This document shows positions 32,873-41,674 of a stretch of 64,000 nt of DNA, piece after piece. Position 1 is the first letter of the stretch. Every line of letters starts with the position of its first letter. The translations under genes and the position numbers were made by a program. Source of the DNA: JANRKF01 sp033763575 (lineage in GTDB: Bacteria; Pseudomonadota; Alphaproteobacteria; Rickettsiales; SXRF01); NCBI GenBank assembly GCA_033763575.1, contig JANRKF010000013.1:112342-176341 (forward strand), written 5' to 3'. The notes beneath the pieces were generated by a model. The model ran no database searches, was not told the origin of the DNA, and was given only the letters and a program-made list of their open reading frames with translations.

Positions 32873-34183
32873 TTATGGGAAAGTATGATAGCGTTCCATG
32901 TCCATCGTGCCTTCGGATTTATCGACCAGCATGGTGATGAGCGAATCGCCGGTGATATTCACGGTCGTGCGCATCATATCGAGGATACGGTCAACGCCCG
33001 CGATCAGCGCGATGCCTTCCAGCGGCAGGCCGACCGAGGTCAGCACCATGCCCATCATGATGAGCGAGCCGCCGGGAATGCCCGCCGCGCCGATGGAGCC
33101 GAGCGTGGCGGTAAGAATCAGGATGCAGTAATGGTGGTTGTCAATCGGGATGCCGAACGCCTGTGAGAAAAACAGCGCGCAGATGCCGAGATAAATCGCC
33201 GTGCCGTCCATATTGATCGAAGCGCCAAGCGGCAGCACGAAAGAGGTGCTGGTTTTCGATACGCCGACTTTTTCATTCACCACGCGCATCGCCGTTGAAA
33301 GCGTGGCCTTGCTGGAGCTGGTGGAAAAGGCGAGGAGCTGCGGCTCGACCATTTTACGGTAAAACGGCATCGGCGAGATGCGGGCGAATACGAGAATCAT
33401 CAACCCGAACAGGATATATTGTGTGAACAGCGCGCCGGTCACGACCAGCACCAGTTTCAGCAGGGCAATCAACACCTCGAACCCTTGCGTGCTGACCAGC
33501 CACGAAGTCAGCGCGAACACACCGTAAGGCGAGAATTTCACGACCGTTTCGATCATTTTGAACACCACCTGCGCCGCCTGCTGGCACACATCGCGCAGCA
33601 GCGATACCTTATCGCCGACGGCATTGATGGTGACGCCGATAAAAATCGCGAATACCACGACTTGCAGAATATGGTCATCGGCCATGGCCTTCACGATATT
33701 CGTAGGGATAATATCCACCAGAATTTGAATCAGACTCACTTCTTTCTGCGCGATCAGCGGAGTCGCGGCCTCTGCCGAGTTTTTCAGCGAGCTCAAATCC
33801 ACACCAACGCCCGGTTCGAAAAAATGGCCGAACGCCAGACCGATGCACACGGCAAACGCGCCGGTCATCAGGAAGGCGCCGACCGATTTAAGGCCGATGC
33901 GCTTGAACGCGTCGGCATTGGTCATCGCGGTGATACCGGCCACCAGCGAGAAGAAAATCAGCGGCACCACCACCATTTTGATGAGGTTGATAAATATGGT
34001 GCCGATCGGCTTGATATAGGTGGTGACAATGGCCTTGCCGTCTGCATTCAGGAAATTATCCGCCGATACGCCGGCCATAAAAAAACCGAACCCAATACCA
34101 AACAGCAAGCCGAGAAATACGCGGAACCATAATTCATTAATAAGGGGCTTCTTCGAAGGTGCTTGTAGTGTGGGGTAAGACAT
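32873..34183 (-). CDS. dicarboxylate/amino acid:cation symporter (DAACS)
   Basis: This 436-residue secondary transporter is of the GltP/DctA type. It has eight membrane helices and two hairpins, with the Ser-rich HP1 (FSTSSSKATLSTAMRV), the TM7 motif ASINMDGTAIYLG and the HP2/TM8 region AAGIPGGSLIMMGMVLTSVG. The substrate is probably glutamate, aspartate or a C4-dicarboxylate with Na+ or H+. The ATG follows GGAGAA. A TAXI binding protein gene lies 57 bases upstream on the same strand. Confidence 0.95.
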   Translation of the reverse strand: MSYPTLQAPSKKPLINELWFRVFLGLLFGIGFGFFMAGVSADNFLNADGKAIVTTYIKPIGTIFINLIKMVVVPLIFFSLVAGITAMTNADAFKRIGLKSVGAFLMTGAFAVCIGLAFGHFFEPGVGVDLSSLKNSAEAATPLIAQKEVSLIQILVDIIPTNIVKAMADDHILQVVVFAIFIGVTINAVGDKVSLLRDVCQQAAQVVFKMIETVVKFSPYGVFALTSWLVSTQGFEVLIALLKLVLVVTGALFTQYILFGLMILVFARISPMPFYRKMVEPQLLAFSTSSSKATLSTAMRVVNEKVGVSKTSTSFVLPLGASINMDGTAIYLGICALFFSQAFGIPIDNHHYCILILTATLGSIGAAGIPGGSLIMMGMVLTSVGLPLEGIALIAGVDRILDMMRTTVNITGDSLITMLVDKSEGTMDMERYHTFP

Positions 34184-34240
34184 GAATTCTCCAGCTTTTA
34201 TCTATTCTTGGAAAGCGGCTTTTATACCAAGTACAAAGGC

Positions 34241-35233
34241 TTAGTCAACCAAACCTTTTTCCTTGAAATACCGGAGTGCTCCCTCGTGGTAAGGAGTGAT
34301 GTCGGTATCGCGCACCATGCGGTCGGCATTGAGTGTAGCAAATACAGGATGCAGGGTTTTGAAATCGTCCAAACGTTCGAATACGCTCTTCACCATTTCA
34401 TAGGTCACATCGTCACCCAAATCTTCGTTCGCCACCAGCACCGCCTTCACCCCGAAGGTTTTTACGTCCTTCGGGTTGCCGTTATACATGCCGCCGGGAA
34501 TCGTTGCGTACGAGTAAAACGGATGGCTGGCGATAAACTCATCGATCACCGGTCCGGAAACATTCACCAGACGCGTCTCGCAGGCGCCGGTCAATTGCTG
34601 GATGGTGCCGTTGGGGTGGCCGCCGGCATAAATGATGGCGTCCACCTCATTGCCGCACAGCGCGCTCGACAGGTCGCTCGACTTGATATCCACCACCTTG
34701 GAGAATGTTTTTTCGGTCCAGCCTTCTTTCTTCATCAGGTCTTCCATCGTTGCGCGCATGCCGGAACCGGGCGAGCCAAGGCTGACGCGCTTGCCTTTCA
34801 GGTCGTCGAAATTGATGATCTTGGCGTCCTTACGGGCGACCACGGTGAAGGGCTCCGGATGCAGCGAGAACAAGATACGCAATTTTTGATCGGCACCGAC
34901 ATCGGAGAAAATTTCCGTGCCGTTATAGGCATTATATAACATGTCGGATTGCACCACGCCGACATCGAGATCGCCTTTGCGAATCGCCTCGAGGTTATGG
35001 ATCGAACCGCCGGTGGACTCCACGGCGCAGCGGAAGCCATGCTCCTTGCGGCCGCGGTTCATGAGGCGGCATACCGCGCCGCCTGCCGGATAATACACGC
35101 CGGTGACGCCCGCCGTGCCGACCGTGATGATTTTGTCGGCAGCGCGGACAGATGCGGCATCAAGCATCACGGTGGCGATAACGGCCACAAGCGCCAAGGA
35201 GAATTTCATAAAACTGCGACTATATAAAGACAT
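34241..35233 (-). CDS. TAXI family solute-binding protein
   Basis: This 330-residue periplasmic receptor of TRAP-type transporters has a signal peptide (residues 1-32, ending VRA), then ITVGTAGVTGVYYPAGGAVCRLMNR, the classic TAXI opening. VVQSDMLYNAYNG and GSPGSGMRATMEDLM follow. AGGTTATT precedes the ATG at 35233; a Met nine codons in is an alternative. No TRAP membrane subunits are in the window; the downstream symporter belongs to another family. A Fur-like palindrome lies 116 bases upstream. Confidence 0.92.
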   Translation of the reverse strand: MSLYSRSFMKFSLALVAVIATVMLDAASVRAADKIITVGTAGVTGVYYPAGGAVCRLMNRGRKEHGFRCAVESTGGSIHNLEAIRKGDLDVGVVQSDMLYNAYNGTEIFSDVGADQKLRILFSLHPEPFTVVARKDAKIINFDDLKGKRVSLGSPGSGMRATMEDLMKKEGWTEKTFSKVVDIKSSDLSSALCGNEVDAIIYAGGHPNGTIQQLTGACETRLVNVSGPVIDEFIASHPFYSYATIPGGMYNGNPKDVKTFGVKAVLVANEDLGDDVTYEMVKSVFERLDDFKTLHPVFATLNADRMVRDTDITPYHEGALRYFKEKGLVD

Positions 35234-35348
35234 AATAACCTGCGATGTTGAAAGAAACTTTGTTTATAATTAAAAACGGAATCGAACTCTACCAAACTTC
35301 ACGGACGAGAACAAGCAAGTAGTTCCATTTTTTTGAACTCAAGAAAGA

Positions 35349-35363
35349 TGAGAATTATTCTCA
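35349..35363. promoter_or_regulatory. Fur-like 7-1-7 palindrome
   Basis: TGAGAATTATTCTCA is a perfect 7-1-7 inverted repeat. It agrees with the Fur consensus (TGATAATNATTATCA) except for one symmetrical pair. It lies between the GGDEF gene end and the TAXI gene start, 116 bases upstream of the latter. Confidence 0.55.
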
Positions 35364-35406
35364 ATTCTCATGGGCCTACTATGCTGCAATGCGGCAAAAA
35401 GAAGCG

Positions 35407-36120
35407 TTACTTTTTTGCTTCCTGCGCCTTTGATTTACTGCGGCGCTTATCGACATACATCGACATATCGGCAGCGGCCAAACAAGATTCGGCATCGTCC
35501 CCGCTATGCACGGAATAGACGCCATAGGCCGTGGTGATGTGCAGCTGCCTGCTTGTAAAAACGAACGGGGTGGCCGCCAGTTTTTCGGCGATCAGCTGGC
35601 CGCGTTTTTTGGCCGCTTCTTCATTGGCGTAATACATGATGATGGCGAATTCATCGCCGCCGATGCGCGCCAGGAAATCCGATTCGCGCATGGCCTGCGA
35701 CAGCATCTGCGAAATATGGCGGATGGCAAGATCGCCCGCCGCGTGGCCATAATTATCATTGATGCCTTTGAAATCGTTGATATCGAAATACAGGATGGTC
35801 GAGGGGTGGCCGTAGCGCTCATGCATGGTGATCGCCCAGGTGAGGCGGCGCATGAAGGCGCGGCGATTCGGAATCGGCGCCACGCAATCCACATCCACCA
35901 GCTGCTCCATCTCCGTGAGCGTTTCCTTGGTGCGGGCCAGCTCGCGGTTGGTATCGTCCATTTTTTCGAGCAGCGCCGACACCGCCAGATGCACCGATTC
36001 GGTCATTTCCCCTTCCGGGATACCAAGCATCGCCATCCGCTCGCTAACGCGCTCATGCTTCGCCGCATACTTCTCTTTAGCGGTAGGCTTGGAGGACTTA
36101 TTAAGCTCTTGTGTCTTCAT
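35407..36120 (-). CDS. diguanylate cyclase (GGDEF domain)
   Basis: This 237-residue cytosolic enzyme makes cyclic di-GMP. An N-terminal helical region (about 1-75) is followed by a GGDEF domain with active site IGGDEFAII. An inhibitory I-site RESD lies five residues before GGDEF, so product inhibition is expected. The substrate-binding YFDINDFKGINDNYGH block is intact. The ATG at 36120 follows AGGG; a GTG at 36162 is a possible longer start. There is no sensor or membrane segment, so the input signal is unknown. Confidence 0.9.
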   Translation of the reverse strand: MKTQELNKSSKPTAKEKYAAKHERVSERMAMLGIPEGEMTESVHLAVSALLEKMDDTNRELARTKETLTEMEQLVDVDCVAPIPNRRAFMRRLTWAITMHERYGHPSTILYFDINDFKGINDNYGHAAGDLAIRHISQMLSQAMRESDFLARIGGDEFAIIMYYANEEAAKKRGQLIAEKLAATPFVFTSRQLHITTAYGVYSVHSGDDAESCLAAADMSMYVDKRRSKSKAQEAKK

Positions 36121-36298
36121 AGATACCCTGTTTGGCGCTTTGCTTAGCGATTCTTGCGGCACTTATACCAAATAATCTGGTTAAAATACAGCAAAATGTG
36201 GATATTGGGAAGATTGTCGCCCCGCTTCTGCTTGACGGAATGCGGGAGTAATGCTAGCGAATAGTTTTTAATGCCAATGATTTATAAGGATTTTTTGA

Positions 36299-36778
36299 AT
36301 GGCCGACGTTGCGATTATCATGGGCAGCACCTCCGACTGGGAGACGATGCAGCACGCCGCCGATATGCTGGCGGAATTGGGCATTAGCCACGAATCGCTG
36401 GTGGTCTCGGCGCACCGCACGCCGGATAGGCTGGTGGAATTTGCCAAGGGGGCAAAAAAAGCGGGTTACAAAGTGATTATCGCCGGTGCGGGCGGCGCAG
36501 CTCATCTTCCCGGCATGGCCGCGAGCATGACGCCCCTTCCCGTGCTTGGTGTTCCCGTTGAAAGCAAAACCCTCAAAGGACTGGATAGCCTTCTTTCGAT
36601 TGCCCAGATGCCCGGAGGTATTCCCGTCGGCACACTCGCCATCGGCAAGGCGGGTGCCAAGAATGCGGCCCTGCTCGCCGCCGCCATCCTCGCTTTGTCC
36701 GACGCCAAACTCGCCAAGAAACTGGATAGTTGGCGCAAGAAACAAACCGATTCTGTTGCATTGACCCCAAGGGATTAG
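36299..36778 (+). CDS. purE: N5-carboxyaminoimidazole ribonucleotide mutase
   Basis: This 159-residue purine-biosynthesis enzyme converts N5-CAIR to CAIR. The active-site signatures are IMGSTSDWETM, VVSAHRTPDRL and AGAGGAAHLPGMAA. AAGGA precedes the ATG. PurK lies further down the same strand, separated by an unrelated HTH-type gene. Confidence 0.96.
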   Translation: MADVAIIMGSTSDWETMQHAADMLAELGISHESLVVSAHRTPDRLVEFAKGAKKAGYKVIIAGAGGAAHLPGMAASMTPLPVLGVPVESKTLKGLDSLLSIAQMPGGIPVGTLAIGKAGAKNAALLAAAILALSDAKLAKKLDSWRKKQTDSVALTPRD

Positions 36779-36795
36779 GGTCTGGGGAAACACTT

Positions 36796-37578
36796 ATGGG
36801 ACACATGTTATGCGACCCGGTGGATGGTGAAAAAAGAAAAGCCAACGCCCTGCTCGCATCCCACTTTTATACATTCTCCGTCAATAACCCATCCCTGCTA
36901 CCGCTGGATGCTAAAAATCTTGACCGTGTGATGGACCAACTATTTCAGAATTATCAGGAAATCGCGCCTCGTGATATTGCCGGTGAGGTCGTAAAAATGA
37001 CACCCTCAGCAGTATCTAACTACACAAGGCCGCACACCCCTCAATATAAAACGCCACCCAACATAATAGCTCCAAAATTTTTACCCTACTTTGCCATGGC
37101 GCTGGAGATGGAACCTGAACAATATCGCGATCTTCTGGCAGCGCGGTTACCGGCCATGGCAAACCCGCCATCACCATTTGAAGACGCCGCTATTGCTCCA
37201 CGACTACTGCAAACGGCGCGCGTGCTGACCGGCATGAATGCCTTGACATTCAGCCGTGCTGCCATGCCGGATGTCAGCATGCGCCGCATGATACACCATG
37301 AATCCTTACCAATAAATCAACCCCTCAGCCTTGAAGACCTCACCGCCTATTCCACATTGTTGCACAAATATAGCGATCCGCTGCCGGAGCAATATCGCTG
37401 GTACACGCTCGACCTTGGCGATGGCACGACACTGGAAACCCGCCTCTGGGCCGCCTATCACGAAAAATATCCTGATATGATTCCGGTAACTCCGCCTGAG
37501 ACTACACCAAACGCAGGCACGGTGGGGGAAGTAAAACAAGCAGCACCGAATAAAACCATCGGCGGGCCGACAAAATGA
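36796..37578 (+). CDS. HTH-domain protein inserted between purE and purK
   Basis: This 260-residue protein has at residues 55-115 a Cro/CI-like helix-turn-helix with its trailing helices (DIAGEVVKMTPSAVSNYTRP, then LPYFAMALEMEPEQYRDLLAARL). The rest is unrecognised, with a Pro/Thr-rich tail. It starts 17 bases after the purE stop and overlaps the purK start by 4 bases (ATGA), so it is translationally coupled to purK. It could regulate the operon or an unrelated target. An ATG three codons later is also possible. Confidence 0.75.
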   Translation: MGHMLCDPVDGEKRKANALLASHFYTFSVNNPSLLPLDAKNLDRVMDQLFQNYQEIAPRDIAGEVVKMTPSAVSNYTRPHTPQYKTPPNIIAPKFLPYFAMALEMEPEQYRDLLAARLPAMANPPSPFEDAAIAPRLLQTARVLTGMNALTFSRAAMPDVSMRRMIHHESLPINQPLSLEDLTAYSTLLHKYSDPLPEQYRWYTLDLGDGTTLETRLWAAYHEKYPDMIPVTPPETTPNAGTVGEVKQAAPNKTIGGPTK

Positions 37579-38648
37579 AAACCATCGGCATCCTCGGCGC
37601 AGGCCAACTCGGTAAAATGCTGGCGGAGGCGGCAGCGAAGCTCGGTTTTGCAACACATGTTTTTGCACCGGATTCCGATCCCATCGCGGCGAGTGTGGCC
37701 ACGCATTTCACCAAAGCGGAATATACCGACCTCCCTGCCCTGCAAAAATTCGCGGATTCAGTGAATGTTATCACATTGGAATTTGAAAATGTGCCGGTGG
37801 CGCCTATGTTGTCATTACGGCGGAAGCCGGAATCCAGTGGGTTCATTCACCCCTCTCCCGAAGTTCTGGAAATTTCACAACATCGCGTGCGGGAAAAAAC
37901 GCTGGCTGGGTCGCTGGGAATCGGCACCGCGCCGTTTGCTGCTGTTTCCAACAGTCAGGAGTTAGAGGCCGCCATTCAAAAAATCGGCACGCCCGGCATC
38001 CTGAAGACCTGCACCATGGGTTACGACGGCAAGGGGCAATGGAAAGTGACCGGTGACAGGAGCAAGGCAATAGAAAGCCTTCCGGACACCTTGTTCCTGT
38101 CACCTGCCACCTATATCTATGAAGGCTTCATTTCCTTTGAAAAAGAAATTTCGGTGATCGTTGCGCGCAGTATTTCTGGTGAAGTGCAATGTTTCGAGCC
38201 GGTCGAAAATGTGCACAAGAACCATATTCTCCACACCACCACCGCACCTGCGAATATCGGCGCGGATGTGGCGGCGAAGGCCATGGCAATCGCCACCAAG
38301 CTCGCCAATGCATTAGAGGTGGTGGGGTTGCTCGCGGTGGAGTTATTTGTGACGGATGAGGGTGATGTGTTGATGAACGAGGTTGCCCCTCGCCCGCATA
38401 ATTCCGGCCACTGGACGATGGACGGCTGCAATGTCAGCCAGTTCGAGCAGGCCATCCGTGCAGTAGCGGGCCTGCCGCTCATTCGCCCGGAACGCACGGC
38501 AAAAAAAGTGGTGATGACGAATTTGATCGGCGAGGATGTGAATGATGTATCGCAATGGAAGAAACAAGGCGCACATATTCATATTTACGGCAAGAAGGAA
38601 GTGCGTGCAGGCCGCAAGATGGGGCATGTCACCCAAATAATCCCATAG
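37575..38648 (+). CDS. purK: N5-carboxyaminoimidazole ribonucleotide synthase with repeat-encoded segment
   Basis: This 357-residue ATP-grasp enzyme makes N5-CAIR from AIR, bicarbonate and ATP. The N-terminus is GILGAGQLGKMLAEAA, the ATP-grasp blocks include LKTCTMGYDGKGQWKV and EGFISFEKEISVIVAR, and the end has NEVAPRPHNSGHWTMDGC. Between FENV and PSPE the usual sequence is replaced by LSLRRKPESSG-type residues encoded by a GTCATTACGG...GGAATCCAG repeat. The domain is only about four residues longer than normal, and the surrounding active-site residues are kept, so it is probably active. Confidence 0.93.
   Translation: MKTIGILGAGQLGKMLAEAAAKLGFATHVFAPDSDPIAASVATHFTKAEYTDLPALQKFADSVNVITLEFENVPVAPMLSLRRKPESSGFIHPSPEVLEISQHRVREKTLAGSLGIGTAPFAAVSNSQELEAAIQKIGTPGILKTCTMGYDGKGQWKVTGDRSKAIESLPDTLFLSPATYIYEGFISFEKEISVIVARSISGEVQCFEPVENVHKNHILHTTTAPANIGADVAAKAMAIATKLANALEVVGLLAVELFVTDEGDVLMNEVAPRPHNSGHWTMDGCNVSQFEQAIRAVAGLPLIRPERTAKKVVMTNLIGEDVNDVSQWKKQGAHIHIYGKKEVRAGRKMGHVTQIIP
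37811..37837. repeat. GTCATT..GGAATCCAG dispersed repeat inside purK
   Basis: The 27 bases match the ubiquitous proteobacterial GTCATTCCCGCG/GGAATCCAG element with central GGCGGAAGCC, here translated as part of PurK. Confidence 0.8.
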
Positions 38649-38667
38649 ATTAATACAATTAAATTAC

Positions 38668-38696
38668 TTGACATTTGGTTAATTATATATTAATAA
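38668..38696 (+). promoter_or_regulatory. probable promoter for the small secreted protein
   Basis: TTGACA (38668-38673) and TAATAA (38691-38696) lie at 17-base spacing in a very AT-rich 90-base region upstream of 38739. Confidence 0.5.
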
Positions 38697-38738
38697 TATA
38701 TTAATATTTGCGTAATTAACATTAAATTCAGGCGGTTT

Positions 38739-38936
38739 ATGAAATATCTGATGGCGGCCTTTTATATTGGCTTTCTGCTCTCCTTCTTCACTACCAAATA
38801 CTCTGTCCCCGTTTCCGCTCAGAATGCGGTCGTGATGGCGGAAGATGCGGCTCATCGCTTTCAATCGTCACATATCTACCGGAAGGCAGAATATTATTTG
38901 GCCGAGCTTAGCCACGCTGTGAGTAATGAAGGATAA
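38739..38936 (+). CDS. small exported protein, 65 residues
   Basis: A short ORF with a plausible signal peptide (MKYLMAAFYIGFLLSFFTTKYSVPVSA, cleavage near residue 27) and a 38-residue helical mature part. It is preceded by an AT-rich promoter region. No family recognised. It lies between purK and fumC. Confidence 0.55.
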   Translation: MKYLMAAFYIGFLLSFFTTKYSVPVSAQNAVVMAEDAAHRFQSSHIYRKAEYYLAELSHAVSNEG

Positions 38937-38991
38937 ATGCACAGGCGCACGAAGGCCGCAAGATGGGGCATGTGACTTTGCTAAGTTGCTA

Positions 38992-39098
38992 GTTGTTAGT
39001 TGTTAGTTGTTGGTTGTTGGTTTAGAACTGACAAAAAACATCTATCAGGAGATTTTTTCATGGGCCAGCCAACAACCAACAACCAACAACCATCAACC
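38992..39098. repeat. GTTG/CAAC palindrome enclosing the fumC start
   Basis: The left arm 38992-39022 is rich in GTTGTTAG and GTTGTTGG units; the right arm 39069-39098 is its approximate reverse complement. The loop contains the fumC Shine-Dalgarno (39047-39052) and ATG (39060). The right arm encodes FumC residues 4-13. Confidence 0.82.
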
Positions 39099-40478
39099 AG
39101 AACCGAATCCGATTCTTTTGGCAATATTGAGGTGGATAACACCCGCTATTGGGGAGCGCAGACGCAGCGCTCGCTGCAAAATTTCAAAATCGGAACGGAG
39201 ACCATGCCCGCGCCGCTGATTAAAGCGTTTGGCATTTTGAAGCGTTCGGCGGCCAAGGTGAATATGGATTTGGGCGTGCTGGATAAAAAGCTCGGTGACG
39301 CGATTATCAACGCAGCGCAGGAAGTGATCGATGGCAAAATGGAAGGCCATTTCCCGCTGGTGGTGTGGCAGACGGGTTCGGGCACGCAAACCAACATGAA
39401 TGTGAACGAGGTGATTTCCAACCGCGCCATCGAAATGATGGGCGGCGAGATGGGCAGCAAGAAGCCGGTGCATCCGAACGATCATGTGAATATGGGCCAG
39501 TCATCCAACGATTCCTTCCCCACCGCCATGCATATCGCGGCGGCCTGCGAAATTCAGAATCACTTGATTCCGAGCCTGCGCACGCTGCATTTCGCGCTGT
39601 CGCAGAAGTCGGTGGAGTTCAAAGACATCATCAAAATCGGCCGCACACACCTGATGGACGCCACGCCGCTTACATTGGGCCAGGAATTTTCCGGCTATGC
39701 GAAACAAATCGAAAATGGCATCCGCCGCGCACAGGGAGCGCTCCCGGCGCTTTACGAACTGGCGCAGGGCGGCACGGCGGTGGGTACCGGGCTTAATGCG
39801 AAAAAAGGATTTGCCGAAGCATTCGCTGGCGAAGTGGCAAAAACCACCGGCTTTCCATTCGTCACTGCCGATAACAAATTCGAAGCGCTCGCCACCCATG
39901 ACGCGTTGGTTGAGGCATCGGGAGTGCTCAATACTTTGGCCGTATCGCTGATGAAAATCGCCAACGATATTCGTTTGCTCGGAAGCGGCCCGCGCTGCGG
40001 CATCGGCGAATTGTTACTCCCCGAAAACGAGCCGGGCAGCTCGATCATGCCGGGCAAGGTGAACCCTACCCAGAGCGAGGCGCTGACCATGGTTGCGGCG
40101 CAGGTGATGGGCAACCATGTGGCGGTGACGGTGGGCGGCAGCAACGGCCATTTTGAGCTGAACGTGTTCAAGCCGGTGATTATTTATAACGTGCTGCAAT
40201 CGATTCGTTTGCTGGCCGATGCGGCGGTGAGCTTCACCGAGAATTGTGTGAACGGCATCGAGGCGAACAAGGAGCGCATCACGCAGCTTATGAACGATTC
40301 GCTGATGCTGGTGACCGCGCTCAACCCCCATATCGGCTATGATAACGCCGCGAAGATCGCGAAGAAGGCGCATAAGGAAGGCACGACGCTGAAGGCGGCG
40401 GGCATCGCGCTCGGCCTCCTCACCGAGGAGCAGTTCAAAGAATGGGTGCGCCCCGAAACCATGCTGGGACCGAAGTGA
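39060..40478 (+). CDS. fumC: fumarate hydratase class II
   Basis: This TCA-cycle enzyme interconverts fumarate and malate and needs no iron-sulfur cluster. The 472-residue product has SGTQTNMNVNEVISNRA, the GSSIMPGKVNPTQSE signature loop with catalytic Ser, and HPNDHVNMGQSSND. AGGAGA lies 7 bases before the ATG at 39060. The canonical start would be about TRTESDSFG; the preceding dozen residues (PTTNNQQPS) are encoded by a palindromic repeat. Confidence 0.96.
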   Translation: MGQPTTNNQQPSTRTESDSFGNIEVDNTRYWGAQTQRSLQNFKIGTETMPAPLIKAFGILKRSAAKVNMDLGVLDKKLGDAIINAAQEVIDGKMEGHFPLVVWQTGSGTQTNMNVNEVISNRAIEMMGGEMGSKKPVHPNDHVNMGQSSNDSFPTAMHIAAACEIQNHLIPSLRTLHFALSQKSVEFKDIIKIGRTHLMDATPLTLGQEFSGYAKQIENGIRRAQGALPALYELAQGGTAVGTGLNAKKGFAEAFAGEVAKTTGFPFVTADNKFEALATHDALVEASGVLNTLAVSLMKIANDIRLLGSGPRCGIGELLLPENEPGSSIMPGKVNPTQSEALTMVAAQVMGNHVAVTVGGSNGHFELNVFKPVIIYNVLQSIRLLADAAVSFTENCVNGIEANKERITQLMNDSLMLVTALNPHIGYDNAAKIAKKAHKEGTTLKAAGIALGLLTEEQFKEWVRPETMLGPK

Positions 40479-41668
40479 TGAGTGATGGGATAGAAAACGA
40501 CACCCTCAAAGAAGAGCTTCGCGAAGCGCTGCGGGCAGCCATCTATTCGCCGAGACAACGCCTTAATTTCAGGCATCTGAACACCCTGTTACAACACCCC
40601 AATATGCAGCCGGAAACCGGAGGGCTGCCCCACTATCCGAAAATTAGCATCAGCAGCAATGAACTCTTTAGAATCTGGAAATTATTGAAAGATCATACGT
40701 GTGTTGACGCTCAAAGGTACAATCTTAATTCACAGGATTTCAAGTTTACACTGAATGAACGCGGCATCGTGCTGCGCGGGCTGGTTGCGGAGATTAACAA
40801 CGCCATCGCCGCGGGCACGCCCCTGAAAGAAATATTTCCGCCACCGGAAACCCCACCAATCATAATACCGCCGCTTGACCCGGCTATATGGGAAAAAGTT
40901 GAGACTAGAATCAACGCATCCTCAAAGCCTGGGGCACCGACACTTGCCAGTTTTAGCTCCGTATTAAATTGGCCGGCCTTGCAACCTGAAGGCAATGGCT
41001 TAAGATATGAGGCAGGAAGGCGGCAGACGTTTGGAGAGGGTGGGCTTGCTACATTTACATTTATTTATCAACAAGGCTTATTGGAAGAGATGCAATTAAA
41101 GCGTTCTGGAAAAACACCTCAGTACCGCCTGAGCCCTCAGGGGCTGGCACTAAGAGACCATGTCAATACGCTGATAGAACCAGCGGTGGCAACGGCTGAT
41201 GCGCCAGCACCCGAAGCGCCTGCGTATGTGGCCGTACCTGTCGTAGATGATGCACCACCGCCCGAGCCGCCTGCGCCTCCTCCCGTTGTCAAACAGGAGG
41301 AAGCACCCAAAAACAAGCCCGTCGAAAGGGTTGCAAGGGAGTTATTCATACTCAAAAAGCTGGCGCTAACACCGATAAAGCTATGTGCGGGCGATTTTAT
41401 GGACAGGGCAAGCATCTCCATCGGCTCCCATAATCTGACTATACCACTTCAAACGCCTGACGAGATGGAGACGACGCTTTTAACGCTGGAGTCCAGGGAG
41501 CTGATTGCCGATGATGATGGGCAATTGCAAATCACCGAGGAAGGCCGCGAATATCTGGCTAAACAGGAAAAAAAATACGGCGAAGTAACTTTAGAGAGAT
41601 CAAAGCAAAAAAAATCTATAGGCAGACATGGAGACTCCGGCAATTCCGGCGAACTTCCGGGTTTCTAA
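40478..41668 (+). CDS. unknown protein with three winged-helix-like repeats
   Basis: This 396-residue cytosolic protein shows three related segments, each ending in a strand-turn-helix of the form (F/L)xLTxxGxxLR: FKFTLNERGIVLRGLV near 95, PQYRLSPQGLALRDHV near 220 and GQLQITEEGREYLAK near 360. They are separated by Pro-rich linkers (PPPEPPAPPPVV). This suggests tandem winged-helix modules. It starts inside the fumC stop (TGATG), so it is co-translated with fumC. Function unknown. Confidence 0.7.
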   Translation: MSDGIENDTLKEELREALRAAIYSPRQRLNFRHLNTLLQHPNMQPETGGLPHYPKISISSNELFRIWKLLKDHTCVDAQRYNLNSQDFKFTLNERGIVLRGLVAEINNAIAAGTPLKEIFPPPETPPIIIPPLDPAIWEKVETRINASSKPGAPTLASFSSVLNWPALQPEGNGLRYEAGRRQTFGEGGLATFTFIYQQGLLEEMQLKRSGKTPQYRLSPQGLALRDHVNTLIEPAVATADAPAPEAPAYVAVPVVDDAPPPEPPAPPPVVKQEEAPKNKPVERVARELFILKKLALTPIKLCAGDFMDRASISIGSHNLTIPLQTPDEMETTLLTLESRELIADDDGQLQITEEGREYLAKQEKKYGEVTLERSKQKKSIGRHGDSGNSGELPGF

Positions 41669-41674
41669 TCTCCC

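Noticed and set aside
35333..35518. Plus-strand open frame over the Fur-like box
   Set aside because: It overlaps the coding end of the GGDEF gene and shows no protein-like pattern.
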